Positions 22,434 to 33,772 of a stretch of 64,000 bases of DNA are shown here, piece after piece (positions within the stretch are counted from its first letter, which is position 1; every line of letters begins with the position of its first letter). Below the pieces are notes generated by a model. The model was not told the origin of the DNA and did no database searches. It worked only from the letters and a program-made list of their open reading frames with translations. Location: assembly GCA_018907035.1 (NCBI GenBank), contig JACCIC010000054.1, positions 252,501 to 316,500 of the forward strand, given 5' to 3'. Made by a program: the position numbers and the translations under genes. Source of the DNA: Sycobia sp. Sy_11. Its lineage: Eukaryota; Arthropoda; Insecta; Hymenoptera; Epichrysomallidae.

Positions 22434-25223
22434 GCCCGGCGCTGACAAACGACCGGCTTCGCCGCGTCGCTCGCCGCGACAAAATAAGCAAACACGCGCG
22501 TTGCAACGGGAGGAGGAGATAGTGATGGTGAGAGAGTGCGCGCGGGGGGGGGAGGAGGCAGGATAGAGGAAAGAGCGAGGAGGATCGAGAGGGAGGCCGT
22601 ATATCTGTACAGCGTCGCGGCTGCAGTAGCTCGCTGCGAGCAGCGACGCGGCGCGCGACCGGAGAACGGAGCGGAGAATCCGCCGCGAGCGCGAGCGCGC
22701 GCCGAGACGCGACGCGCCACTCTTCTTACTCGCATTACACTGTCAATCCCCCCGGGCGAGTCGTGTACATTGTACATACACGCATACACATGGACGCGTA
22801 CACGTACACGGTGCACCGCACTACGGGCGGACCGTGGGGAGGGTCGAGGGTAAGGCCAGGACCCGGGCAACCTTTACCTTGGTATCCTCGCAAGTTTAGG
22901 TGCGAGAGCGAGATCCTCTTGTGCCGCTTGGCTGGCTCGCGTCATTGCCGGGAAGGACGGAGGGGGGGGGGCGGGGAGGAGGGCTGAGAGCCCGGGGAAA
23001 GAGGATTAGGCAAGTTGCGCTTCTACGCTGATGGGTTTTTCGTCTATATACTTTCGTTCTCGAGAGGTACATCGAGGATTGGCGACGGACGAGGATGGGG
23101 AGGGCGGGGGGCGACGGCGAGGCGAATTTTCTGAGGGATTTTTCAGGCGTGAATGCGTCTCGTGATTGTTCGGGATTTCTCGAGCCGCGAAGTCCTTGGG
23201 GGCCGCGGCAGGCGGAGGGGGAGGCGAAAACACTTTATAAAGAATCCAGAACGTCAGACTTTACCACCCTCGATTTTTATCAGAGCTACAGTGGGAGCAA
23301 ATTTGTATTGTAAGTCAATCGGTTTTACGGAACGAATTCGGAGAATGCAAAGGTGTACTGTACGAGATACACTCTGAAATGCAAAAAATTCGACAATAAT
23401 TTGTGTACTTCAAAGAGTGATTATATAAAATTGGATACAATAGGCCTCGATGAATCATTCGGCTTTAACATAGTGAAATTCGAAACACAGTCGGTCAATT
23501 TTACTTTGTGATTTTCACGAGTGAAACATAACAGCGTCAATTTTGCGTTCCCGCATTGGTCGCCAAGCGGCGATTCGATGCCTTGGACGTGCACGTGTCT
23601 AACTAGTGATTTTCGAAAATATCACTGGAACGACGTATTAATACAATCATGCGAACTGTCGAGTAAACGGTTTAATTATCCTCGGTACCCTTTTTTATCC
23701 TAACAAATGAATCTGGCAGTACATAATCTTGTAGGACTATTTCTGTTCCGATACATTATTGCGATGGCAATTCTTGGCATTGTCATACGTGATGTATTAC
23801 TAGATTTTTTAAATTCATCAAAAAAAAAAACAAAAGCAAAAATATTATCGCTCCTTTTATAGGAAGTGATTCATTCAATCTCACGAAACGGAGGGTTCAA
23901 ACCAGCTTTTAAGCACGTTCGCCAAAAATAACGACGATTTCCCGTTCGTTTCTAATTTGTCGTGGATGAGCGAACGGGTGATCAGAGGCTCGATCTCCAC
24001 GCGGATTCACTAACTTCTCTTCAGTCCCGCCCATTTTAGCCGAAATTGCCACTTTCCATCAACATTAGTTTGAAATGGAATTGTCCCGCTGCTATAATAA
24101 AAGAAATTATCACGCAATACGTGTCGTAGAATCTCGAGTTGTTTATGCTAGTTAATTTTAAAAAATATTGCTCAAATGCCTATTGGCGATGCGATAAGAA
24201 GTCTTTAATTCCATTTTCCCCGATGGAAAATCCGTGTAAAACGAAATAATTTCAATTGAAATTTTCTGCCTAGTACCTATAGGCTCATAATATTTACCGT
24301 TTATGAATAACGGACAATTGAATTGATGTTCCGCTAAAAAAAATGTTCGAAAGTAAATTTTTTTCTCTTATGTCAAATAACATATTTTCTGAAATTGAGA
24401 AACTCTCTTCTTAAATAAAGGAAGTATTTAATTGATGCTATAAGCGCAATCCACTTAAATGAAACCACGTCGTCTTAAATCTAGCTAATATCTTCTTAAT
24501 TTAAGAAAATGATTTATTTGATACAAAGCAAGTAAATATTTACTCGATATCAGAAACATGTTTTCTTAAGCGTGAAGTATTGAAAAAATTCTGCAGATAT
24601 CGTCGTATCATTTGTGGAAAACGACAATAAGAAAGTGTTAATTCATGCTCCAAGGACTGGCCTTCTCAGTGAAACAAGGAAGTAAAATGTTCTCCGCTAG
24701 GAGAGACTTGCGACTCATAAGGACAAATTGTCGATATAAAGGTTGCCAAGTTACTGTCGCTCTACAGCTATAAAAGTCAATTGGACAATTCCGAAAATTT
24801 AGCGAAATTTTCGACACGAAATCACCTTTGACCGTGTGAAACTAAGCGTGCGGACTTATTTCGTAAATATCGACAAAAACTATATTTAAGAAACAGAAAA
24901 AAAAAAAAAGATAAAATCCATCACTGACAACAACAAGAACAGCAACAAAAAAACGAGGACGCTGAAACGCGTGTCTTTTCAATGACACGCGCTATCGATT
25001 TTAATTTACTGCTGCGGATAGATTTTTCGCTCTCGTATATAATAACTACTGGTTTTAAACTACGGGCGTGCAGCCAGTTGAAAACGATCGGGCTATAAAG
25101 TTATGAATGCAAATTAGCAATGTCGTTAATTCCGTAGTAATTTTATAGTCGCAGTTAGTTAAACTATTATAAATTAACAGGGACGTATCGTGTCTCTGTC
25201 TCTATCTCCCTCTCTTTTTCTCT

Positions 25224-25229
<6 letters not shown>

Positions 25230-25288
<59 letters not shown>
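25230..25288. repeat. (TA)n microsatellite
   Basis: About 59 bp of TA, preceded by a pyrimidine-rich CTCTCTTTTTCTCT stretch and CACACA. Confidence 0.98.
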
Positions 25289-25290
<2 letters not shown>

Positions 25291-25561
25291 GAACAGGAAT
25301 GAATCTCCGATTACTCGACGTCGAGAATAATTTAAGTACTAATTGCGCGGGAATAATAAGTAGTCGCGCCTTTAAGGTTTATACGAGTAACTGTAATTAT
25401 AATTGAATATTGCCGTTGAGTCGTAATTTTTACTTGCCGGCCCATGTCTAATACGCTACGCCGAAGTCGTGATCGTTCTTTTAGCCATACGTATGCATAC
25501 GAATATCGTAAATAGACGAGAAATATAATATTAAATTTCAATATATCCATATATAAATGTG

Positions 25562-25568
<7 letters not shown>

Positions 25569-25621
<53 letters not shown>
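25569..25621. repeat. (TA)n microsatellite
   Basis: About 53 bp of TA. Confidence 0.98.
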
Positions 25622-25623
<2 letters not shown>

Positions 25624-25876
25624 TATTTGAGAGTATTGGAAAACTCAGAAAAAAGAAAAACGAAAAGCCAAGGCTTCATTAATATTTCGCATAGTGATAA
25701 AATTCACATTGTGTATACATTACGATCAAGCAATAAATCATCCGTACGCTATCGCTGAAAAGAGAGAAAATTGGATAAGTCAATGTATATGAATCTTCGT
25801 CATCTATTGCTTTTTTCACTTACTCAAATTAGCACTCACGGCGGCGCGCTCGCCGCATTCCGCGGAAGTATGAATA

Positions 25877-25898
25877 AGAAGAAGAAGAAGAAGAAGAG
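25877..25898. repeat. (GAA)n trinucleotide repeat
   Basis: About seven GAA units in a purine-rich stretch. Confidence 0.96.
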
Positions 25899-25921
25899 GT
25901 AGAGGACGAGGAGGAGGAACA

Positions 25922-25941
25922 GGGGATGGGGTGGGGAGGGG
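25922..25941 (+). other. Strong G-quadruplex motif
   Basis: Four runs of exactly four G separated by loops of two, one and one base, which is close to the ideal for a very stable quadruplex. Confidence 0.75.
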
Positions 25942-26271
25942 AGAGTACTGTTTTGAAACATCCGAAGGCAGGTGGTTAACTCTGGATTATAAGCTTCTTC
26001 AAACCGTCGGCAAAAATAGTTAAGGCAGAAAGAGAAGAGACACAAAAACTTTCGTCGATTCGTCGTCTTATATATTCCGAGAGTTTCTGCTCCCTTCCCT
26101 CCACCCCTGCCCCCGCGACTACCGGCAGCTCCGCAGCCTCCAACCTTTCTCTCTTGCTTTTCCGGGGACTCATCTTTGTTTTGAGTCAGAAAGCTCTCCT
26201 TCTCTTTCTCCCTCTCTCTCCTTTCGCGCGCAGGAGCTTCCGGTAAGGGGACGAGGGGTGTTTTGAGAGCC

Positions 26272-26354
<83 letters not shown>

Positions 26355-26370
26355 AAGAGAGGGAGGAGAG
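26272..26370. repeat. (GA)n array, interrupted
   Basis: About 100 bp of GA with AA, TA and GG interruptions, the longest GA tract in the window. GA repeats bind GAGA-type factors in Drosophila; whether that holds here is unknown. Confidence 0.96.
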
Positions 26371-26640
26371 AGAAAACGGGAGCAGAACGGGCGGCAGGCG
26401 CATGCTTTATTGGAGCATTATCATAAAACTTTCCCGGGGACGTAATCTACTTAGGCCGTTCGAGGGGGAGGGACTGCAATATTATGACATCGTCACGGTA
26501 GCGGCTATTGGGGTAAGGATAGAGGGGGCGAAGGGCGAAGGGTGGAGAACGAGAGGGGGAAAGAGAGAAAGAGAGAGACACAGTCGGCGACTTTTACGAG
26601 GTGCATTAAAAGCGCACAACGACGATTGTGGGAGTGAGTC

Positions 26641-26643
<3 letters not shown>

Positions 26644-26671
<28 letters not shown>
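26644..26671. repeat. (GA)n microsatellite
   Basis: About 14 GA units. Confidence 0.97.
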
Positions 26672-26675
<4 letters not shown>

Positions 26676-26788
26676 TTCCCCCCCTTTTTTTTTAAACTCT
26701 GGCCCATCCCTCGACTTTGCTCGGCCCGTTGCGCTGTTAATCAGCATGCGCGGCGAGCGCCCACCGGGGCGCTTTGCTCGGATGGAGC

Positions 26789-26803
26789 CGAACAAGTGGC
26801 GCC
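26789..26803 (+). promoter_or_regulatory. CTCF-like insulator motif
   Basis: CGAACAAGTGGCGCC matches about 13 of 15 positions of the insect CTCF consensus as I recall it (CCRMYAGRTGGCGCY). It is the best such match I found among many TGGCGC words. No occupancy evidence is available. Confidence 0.25.
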
Positions 26804-27005
26804 TTTGAGCAATTGAGATTTTCGCGCTAGTCGGTTAACGTGTACGCGACGGTTAGGGAGGATGGGGGGGATGATGAGAGAGAGAGAGGAGAGGAGTGGG
26901 CTGGAATCATTTCCGTGAAGGGCTATTTAGTCGGTAGCGAAACCGCGGGTCACGTATCGTTTATATACTCGCGGCCCCGCTTGGCGCATGTACGTGTATA
27001 TCTAT

Positions 27006-27023
27006 GTGTGTGTGTGTGTGTGT
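27006..27023. repeat. (GT)n microsatellite
   Basis: About nine GT units. Confidence 0.95.
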
Positions 27024-27060
27024 CCTCACACGCATCTATCTATGTATAAATATATGCGAG

Positions 27061-27640
27061 TTACTTACTAATCGTAAACGAAAGACGGAGCTTTCGACCG
27101 TAATTCATACTTGGTCATACATCTGCGTAATTTCTCAATTGCCGTACGTGCTTTCGTAACGAAGGAGTTATTTCACCTTTAGAAGGTACAAAGGCCAAGA
27201 TGCATGAGCTGCGCGCGCGAACCAGTATGCATATGTATAGAACAGCTGCACGTAAAATAGGAAGTCGGGAAGTTTTTGATTTATACGAAGACCTAAGAGC
27301 GACGGAAATGATTCGATCGTTTTAAACGAGCGATGAAAAGTTCAAAACCTAATATTTTAATTGTTTTATTTTATACATTTATAGTTTTATAGATTTTCAC
27401 TGAAACGAAAATCATACGATCTGTATCGTCTCTACGTTCGAGAAATCCGGCGATTCGACGCGATGTCGATCTGCGCGATTGCCAATAGAAATCGTCTGCG
27501 CTGTACCGTATCGATCGAGTAAAAATTTTATTGAAAAGCCGAGGTATACGTGCGATAGTATAACCATTGATTAGCAAGGCTCGGTCACTGTTGTCAATTG
27601 TAAAAGAAAAATCCCTACAATGCAGCTTCTTTTATATCGC
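27061..27640. other. Mixed-composition non-coding stretch
   Basis: Unique sequence of intermediate GC content. No repeats or recognisable gene. Confidence 0.55.
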
Positions 27641-28153
27641 TTAACTTGCGATTTGCCCCACCCCCTCGCGGCCCAGTGAGCGAGGAACTTACATTATACC
27701 GACGAAACTGTTTCGTCCAAAAGTCGCGGATTAGTCGCGATACTAATTGAGAAGCTGGCCTTACGAGGATCGCCTCGAAAAGCACGTGACATAACCAGGA
27801 CGTAAAAATTCAACACGGCAATAATCCTGGCGGACAGTTGCGGAACGTCCATAAGCATCACGTTCCACGACCAGCGGCAGCGCGCCAACCTACTTGTACG
27901 ACGGCCTCTGGCAAATCGTTCTTCGTACGCGCGTGGCACGATTTGTCACCCTTTCGACTCTCCGCCAGGGATTATGATTATATTCCAGCAATCGCTTCCG
28001 CGAGCGTTGCGCAACTGGCCGCGCTCGGGCCGCAAATCCATCCGTGTAGAGGTGATGGCGTGTGCGTACGCGTATATGGGATTGCGGACACGCGCGCTAT
28101 ATCTCCCGCGCATTACGCCGCCTGTATCTCGGGGTTCATCGCGATAGACCACC

Positions 28154-28183
28154 GCGACGGCGACGGCGACGGCGACGGCGACG
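28154..28183. repeat. (GACGGC)n hexanucleotide repeat
   Basis: About five units, giving an Asp-Gly repeat in one frame. Confidence 0.95.
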
Positions 28184-28333
28184 CGACGCCTCGCCTACTT
28201 ATTCATTCAAGAAATGTATTAAGCGCTTTAACAAAAGCAGCGAAAGCTCCAGCTAAGGGGGAGGGAGGGAGGGGCCGGGAATGCTCAAACAATTAAAAAA
28301 CCTCAGCGCGTAAGACTCGCCCGTTCGTCCTTT

Positions 28334-28342
28334 TCTCTCTCT

Positions 28343-28388
<46 letters not shown>
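28334..28388. repeat. (CT)n microsatellite
   Basis: About 27 CT units with one TT interruption. It faces a (GA)n array 45 bp downstream. Confidence 0.97.
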
Positions 28389-28396
<8 letters not shown>

Positions 28397-28418
28397 CCTT
28401 TCGCTTGCGTATGTATGA

Positions 28419-28420
<2 letters not shown>

Positions 28421-28452
<32 letters not shown>
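28421..28452. repeat. (TA)n-(GA)n compound microsatellite
   Basis: Six TA units pass directly into about ten GA units. Confidence 0.96.
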
Positions 28453-29199
28453 GTACGTGGCTATTTTTCGAACCCCTCCCCCTCCGCACCAGGCGGCTTT
28501 AACAGAATTCCGGTACGTGAGGTTGTACATCTTCGTTATACCGATGCTTCTGCGCACACATACACATCCGTGCGTCCGCGCATGTGTCTATACATGCGCG
28601 CGCCCAGCGCTACGCATTATAACATACATTATATTCTTTCTCGCGCGCGACGGGACGAAAATATTGCTCGGCGCACCGATTGCGCGCCTCGTTGCTACTC
28701 GCTGCCGCGCGCTATTTTCACGTTTGCCCGGCCGCGTTCTTAAATAATCGACGCAGCCCGGGATTTCGCCCGCTAAGCGAAAACAGCAGCGGCAACGACA
28801 ACAACAACCACAACAACAGCAGCCGCCAAAAAAAAAGCAACCAGATAATATTCAACGTCGAAAAAGGATCGCGCCAGATACTTTTGGTTGTAAATTCGAG
28901 TCGTGTGGGGCGAGAGGGGGAGGGGATGCGCGCTCGTACACGCCGATATAATATGCACCGCGGTTTTTGGAGCCAACAGCTGGAGCGAAGTGCGCGTTCG
29001 GCCATTATTATATTTATATGCCGGATGCTGCGTAATTGCATACGGGGTGAGCGGGGGATCGGGGGATGAGGATATAGATCGAGGGTACGATCGAAAAATC
29101 CGAGGTTTTATATAAAGCGCGACAGTCCCGTTGTTATACGAGCCATTTTAATTATTTTCAACAGGGCCACAATAATAAAGTGTAAACACAAGAACATAA

Positions 29200-29201
<2 letters not shown>

Positions 29202-29243
<42 letters not shown>
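29202..29243. repeat. (TA)n microsatellite
   Basis: About 42 bp of TA. Confidence 0.98.
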
Positions 29244-29246
<3 letters not shown>

Positions 29247-29915
29247 CGTTGATGTTAAAAAATTTAAAGCGAACGAGGTAAGTTTATACATAATCAACGG
29301 GTGATAAAATGTTCTTGAGCATTGTTTAGCATAAAACAGTGTACAAACGCGATACACCTTTAAGGGAACCTGACGTTTACAAATTTATGGAACGGTCGGA
29401 TTTTAAATTCTACCCGCGAGCTCGCCTGTTTCGGTTATTTTTTGAGAGAAAAAAAAGGAACGTCGCGAAAAGTGCTTTTGTTTTTACGACTTTTTATTGG
29501 TACCGAGGAGAAAAAGAGAGGGAGTCGAATTCCTCGAGGCCAACGCATATTTCTGTCTCCTTCTTATTTACAAGTTTCAATCGAACCGAAAAACTTTCGT
29601 TCTAAATGCAGGAAAGCCGCATGTGTCGGGAGGGTCGACTCGTAAAATAGCCAAAAAGGAAGGACATAAATGAAATAATAACGTCGGGGACTAGACCTTA
29701 ACCCGAGCCTTAACCTATAAAAATCTTGACTTAACTTTTCAACAACTGCACACTTAATTTCTATCGTCCGGCTCAGTCCATCTGGTCTCCTTAATGATAA
29801 GCTCGTAATTCACTCGTAAAAGCAGCGACTGCCATTGCTTTTAATGCGAGAGGGGGCCCATAAAATCCATACTGCCGAGAATTTGCGAATGCATCTCTTG
29901 AACCGTCGTGTTTGC

Positions 29916-29918
<3 letters not shown>

Positions 29919-29972
<54 letters not shown>
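29919..29972. repeat. (TA)n microsatellite
   Basis: About 54 bp of TA. Confidence 0.98.
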
Positions 29973-29974
<2 letters not shown>

Positions 29975-30154
29975 CGAATCATAAAACACGGTACTGGTCT
30001 AATCATAACGTTAATAATCAGCAGAAATTCTTGGCTATTCGGTCAGCTCTTGAAAAGTGCCATTGGCGAGTTTCAGGAAGTGACTTCAAAGCTTTCCCCC
30101 AGAAACTGTGAATATTATATTTTATTGTTATAAAGTATAATATCATAAGAAAGA

Positions 30155-30156
<2 letters not shown>

Positions 30157-30193
<37 letters not shown>
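30157..30193. repeat. (TA)n microsatellite
   Basis: About 37 bp of TA. Confidence 0.97.
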
Positions 30194-30196
<3 letters not shown>

Positions 30197-30762
30197 ATCC
30201 GACGATATTGCCCAGCTGATTAATTTAATATGAGTGAAAAAAATCGAAGTGTAAAGATTTTACGATTCGACATTGCTTTACGCTGAAATTAAACTGGCTG
30301 TATCTTCCGAAAGTAAATACACACTTGTGTTTATTACGTATATCCAGAAAAAAAAACGTTTCTTATCCCGGTGTTAAACTTTGTTCGTTTTCCATTTATA
30401 TGCAAGTATAGTCGATTGCCGTCTCTCGGCTCGCTGCACTTCGAAACGAGAAAACGGAGATCTGACTCCCGCGCCTGTGTATGAATGTAATGGCATCTCC
30501 GACTTAATTCTCTCGGGCTATCAATTGTTATGGCTTCGTCGATGCAACCCGCGATAAAGCGGCCCCTCTGATACAAATTGTACACTTCTCGTTAATTCCC
30601 GAGCGCTGTAGCGATGCCGCAAATGAATGGACAATCAAATTTCGTAACTTCAGGCCGAGAACTTCAGAGGCGGACGAAAAGGGGGAGGCGGACGAGAGAA
30701 AGAGTAGGGAGAGGGCGAGAATTTTCATTCCAGAGCATTCGTAATATTATGTACGTTGCTGT

Positions 30763-30796
<34 letters not shown>
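30763..30796. repeat. (CA)n microsatellite
   Basis: About 17 CA units. Confidence 0.97.
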
Positions 30797-30797
<1 letters not shown>

Positions 30798-31052
30798 ACA
30801 CATCCGGGCGAGTACCCGCGTCTAATTTGACGCACAACCATCTATAAGCCACGCGCATACATGTGTGAGCGGTTATAAGGCGCGGAGAAAGGGACATAAA
30901 AGACCGACAAGACCATTCCAATGTCATTTCGCGCCTTGGACGCCGTCAGTCATTACGTTTCTATTACGCTCCGATATTAGAAGCTCGTCCGACTTGTTAT
31001 ATAGGCGTGAGTATCCCTTTTGAAGTCTGCACAAAAGTCGCACTTCCTTCCC

Positions 31053-31057
<5 letters not shown>

Positions 31058-31089
<32 letters not shown>
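31058..31089. repeat. (GA)n microsatellite
   Basis: About 16 GA units. Confidence 0.97.
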
Positions 31090-31093
<4 letters not shown>

Positions 31094-31614
31094 TCAGAGA
31101 GGTAGCGAAGTGCTTGTCTCCTCGAAGCACGTCGCGCGCAGCGCTCGCAGGAAGCGCTTTGTTTTCATACAAATACAAAGTACGGCGCCTTTCACTCGTC
31201 TCTCTCTCTCTCTCCTTTTCTCAGTTTTCTCGCTCCTACTTTATCTCTCCTTCTCTCTCCCCTTCTTTCTTTCCCGCGCGTTATTCGCTCTTACGTTCGC
31301 TCGGGCGCAGGGTACTCGCTCCTATCCAAGAAGCGGACAAGACAGGCTTGTCAAGTTGCCAGAGCTCTCTATATATCTCTCCGTCTTTTTCTACTGCAGC
31401 GCGTGACGGCGGCGGCGGCAGTGGCGACGGCGGTTGGGCGGTGCTTGGGAAAACGAGCCGGAACGAAGAGACGAGGAGAAAGAGAGATAAAACGAGAGGC
31501 GAGAGTGATACAGAAAATGCCCCCGAGCTTACTCATCGCGCGAGGCGCGCATTCCCGAAAATTCTGAAAGCTCTATCTGCTCCTCTCTCGCTCTTGGCTG
31601 TTCTGCAATCTTTC

Positions 31615-31617
<3 letters not shown>

Positions 31618-31657
<40 letters not shown>
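31618..31657. repeat. (CT)n microsatellite
   Basis: About 19 CT units with one A interruption, passing into GTGTGTATG. Confidence 0.97.
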
Positions 31658-32013
31658 GTGTGTGTATGTATTACAGCGCGTACAAGTATAAATAAAAGAA
31701 AGAAGAAGAAAGTAGGAGACGACCGTAATATGCCACAGTTTCAGGTCTTGCGCGTCTCTCTACGCCGACCTCATCTTCCGTTCATCTTTCATCTGTTTTC
31801 CAATTTTTTTCTCCTTTGGTTTGCGGAGCATTGTTTCCCAATTCTGCATTCATTCCGCGCAATCGCGTTTGAGGCGCTGTTATCAGAGCTACTACCGCCC
31901 CGGCGACTCTCCTTCCTTTACCAGCTCTTGGAATAGAAGTATCCACCGTCACAAAGGAATGTCTAGCTTTTGAAAGACTCCCGGGGGCCTTTCAAGAGAG
32001 TCATCTAAGGTCT

Positions 32014-32016
<3 letters not shown>

Positions 32017-32057
<41 letters not shown>
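32017..32057. repeat. (TA)n microsatellite
   Basis: About 41 bp of TA. Confidence 0.98.
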
Positions 32058-32059
<2 letters not shown>

Positions 32060-32386
32060 GTGCGGCAAAGAGTAATTATCACTAGCCCTTTGCCGCGCGC
32101 ATTCCCCATTGATTTAGCTCGAACCTCGTTTGTCACTTGATTAATGAACCAGCGTTCGCCATTATTTTTCCATTTATTTATATACCGATATTCTGGTGTT
32201 GCCAAAGGGAAAACTCAATAATTCATCCAAGTATTCTTCACCGGTCTATTAATCTTGGCCTCTAAAGTTTCATAGGAAAAATAAATATTCGATAGAGAAT
32301 TCTGCATTATTCTAGAACGCCATTAAATATTTATAATTTATAATACTCGACAATTTCGATAAAATTAATCTCATTTAATTTCTTTG

Positions 32387-32387
<1 letters not shown>

Positions 32388-32433
<46 letters not shown>
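32388..32433. repeat. (TA)n microsatellite
   Basis: About 46 bp of TA. The next (TA)n array of this length starts only at 40794. Confidence 0.98.
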
Positions 32434-32437
<4 letters not shown>

Positions 32438-33367
32438 TCCAATGAAACACCCACAAAGTGCATGCGTAATACGACGGGAGCGCAAAAACCGCGGGCGCAT
32501 TCGTGTAAATTCGACGGCGCTCGCGAAACGCAAAACGCGCGACACGAGCCCGTGAGTTATTTTGAGAGGTTTAAGCTTCGTTAAGTCAACGTTTATATAC
32601 ACAGTCGTGACTTTCTCCGTACACACGCACTTCTGCGACATCACCGCTAACACATTTTATGCGTATCGCGCAAGGTGAGCCCGAAAATAGTTTAAAAAAA
32701 GTTACCCTCTCCACATACGACTTGTTTAGAAAATCGTAAAAGGTTTCTGGTCAAAAACAAAGGAGAAAAGAAATAATAGACAAATCGAAGAACTAGCCCA
32801 ACAACCGGCCGTTTTGCCGTGACAAATGCGACATTCTGGTTTAATATATGGGCTTTTAATCGTCGCACGAGACACAGCGACGGGTGCAGGAACAAAATTT
32901 CGAATGGAATTTAAATTTGAATTTATTGTGTGAAATTTTTTTTCTTTTTTTTTGCATACGCCAACGTTTGGAATTTCAAACTACTAAAGAATCCGAGATT
33001 TTTAAATATCCAAGAATCTGAAAACTATTTTGTCGTACCAGAGCGCCGATCTCGTAATTGATATATAAATTTTGAATTTCAGCATCACGAGGGAGAAAAA
33101 GAGAGAGACACAGCGAGCTAGAGCGATTCTATCCGCTCGTCAAATTCTAACAAAGTTTATCTAAATATATCTATATAGATATATCAATAGGCATTAAACA
33201 TACGAAGTATAATTGTACAGGAGCATCGCGATATTCGCAAGGCTCACGTCGCACGTCATTACCGGCTGCGTGTATATCCCGCGATGCATTAAATGTCATT
33301 CGCGACAGGGGCAAATCTATTTTGAATGCCCAGCCGCCGCGAGGGTGGTACGGCGATGGGTGACGGT

Positions 33368-33378
33368 GGGGGGGGGGG
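33368..33378. repeat. Poly-G run with adjacent (GA)n
   Basis: Eleven G, followed at 33394-33417 by about 12 GA units. Confidence 0.93.
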
Positions 33379-33734
33379 CGTCGATGGAGAGGAAGAGAGA
33401 GAGAGAGAGAGAGAGAGTGGCGCACGCCAATGCGCGGGTAAATCAGATGCAGCGCGGGCGTTTATTCCCGGTGCGCCCGGACTTCGGAACAGTGGCGGCG
33501 CTGCGTGTGGCTTTATTAATTAACGCGTACGTCCGATCAGAAACGGAAATTTCACTGTACCGGTCGTTAATGCATGTATATATAGTTTTAACGCGCGCAC
33601 TTTTGCGAAAAGTAATTCACTTCCCAGCGTGGAATTTGCGCTCAATTTCGATGTGTGGTCGATCGTTATTAGGACGCGAGATTTAGTCGATTGTCAGGAA
33701 ACCTAATTTTATAAAGTTAGGTAGTAAACATTTA

Positions 33735-33772
33735 TTATGCATATGTATATAGATATATATGTATATGCATAA
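33735..33772. repeat. 10-bp inverted repeat
   Basis: TTATGCATAT at 33735-33744 and ATATGCATAA at 33763-33772, separated by an 18-nt AT-rich spacer. Self-complementarity is easy to reach in such DNA. Confidence 0.7.

Larger units (their letters stand above)
20861..23240. other. CpG-rich block with promoter-like words
   Basis: Pyrimidine-rich left part, a purine-rich centre (21717-21974), a (TA)n array, a (CT)n array and a strongly CpG-rich right part holding two TATA-box matches. The most promoter-like composition in the window, but no transcript or coding exon can be tied to it. Confidence 0.5.
23241..25860. other. AT-rich non-coding stretch
   Basis: Unique AT-rich sequence with an A-run at 23820-23830, another near 24898 and two long (TA)n arrays. 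No gene or RNA recognised. Confidence 0.6.
25861..27060. other. CpG/purine-rich block
   Basis: (GAA)n, a strong G-quadruplex motif, two (GA)n arrays, a CTCF-like match and a (GT)n run. No coding evidence. Confidence 0.6.
27641..29140. other. CpG-rich block
   Basis: CpG-rich unique sequence to 28150, then a GACGGC repeat, facing (CT)n and (GA)n arrays, and CAA/CAG-rich sequence (28790-28825). A 152-codon frame at 27838-28296 starts at TTG and runs into the GACGGC repeat, so I do not call it a gene. A 7-bp hairpin (GACGAAA / TTTCGTC) lies at 27701-27717. Confidence 0.55.
29141..30530. other. AT-rich stretch with (TA)n arrays
   Basis: Three (TA)n arrays in about 1 kb, otherwise unique. A perfect consensus 5' splice site (GAG then GTAAGT) occurs at 29275-29283 but has no matching exon. 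Confidence 0.6.
30531..31960. other. CpG/CT-rich block
   Basis: A CA array, then GA and CT arrays 530 bp apart, with pyrimidine-rich sequence at 31195-31275. The overlapping frames are built from these biases. Confidence 0.6.
31961..33190. other. AT-rich stretch
   Basis: Two (TA)n arrays, a 10-bp hairpin (31967-31976 with 31989-31998, one G-T pair, 12-nt loop) and a T-run at 32937-32953. No gene recognised. Confidence 0.55.

Noticed and set aside
23602..23613. ACTAGTGATTTT, matching an internal part of miR-7
   Set aside because: The seed region differs, and miR-7 is essentially invariant in insects.
23894..23903. GGTTCAAACC, resembling a tRNA T-loop
   Set aside because: The stem is only two pairs and no acceptor, D or anticodon arms are found around it.
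27838..28296. 152-codon plus-strand frame
   Set aside because: It starts at TTG, includes a GACGGC repeat as Asp-Gly and shows no recognisable domain.
29275..29283. Perfect consensus 5' splice site GAG/GTAAGT, with another on the minus strand near 48808-48816
   Set aside because: About two such 9-mers are expected by chance on both strands of 64 kb, and neither has a credible exon.
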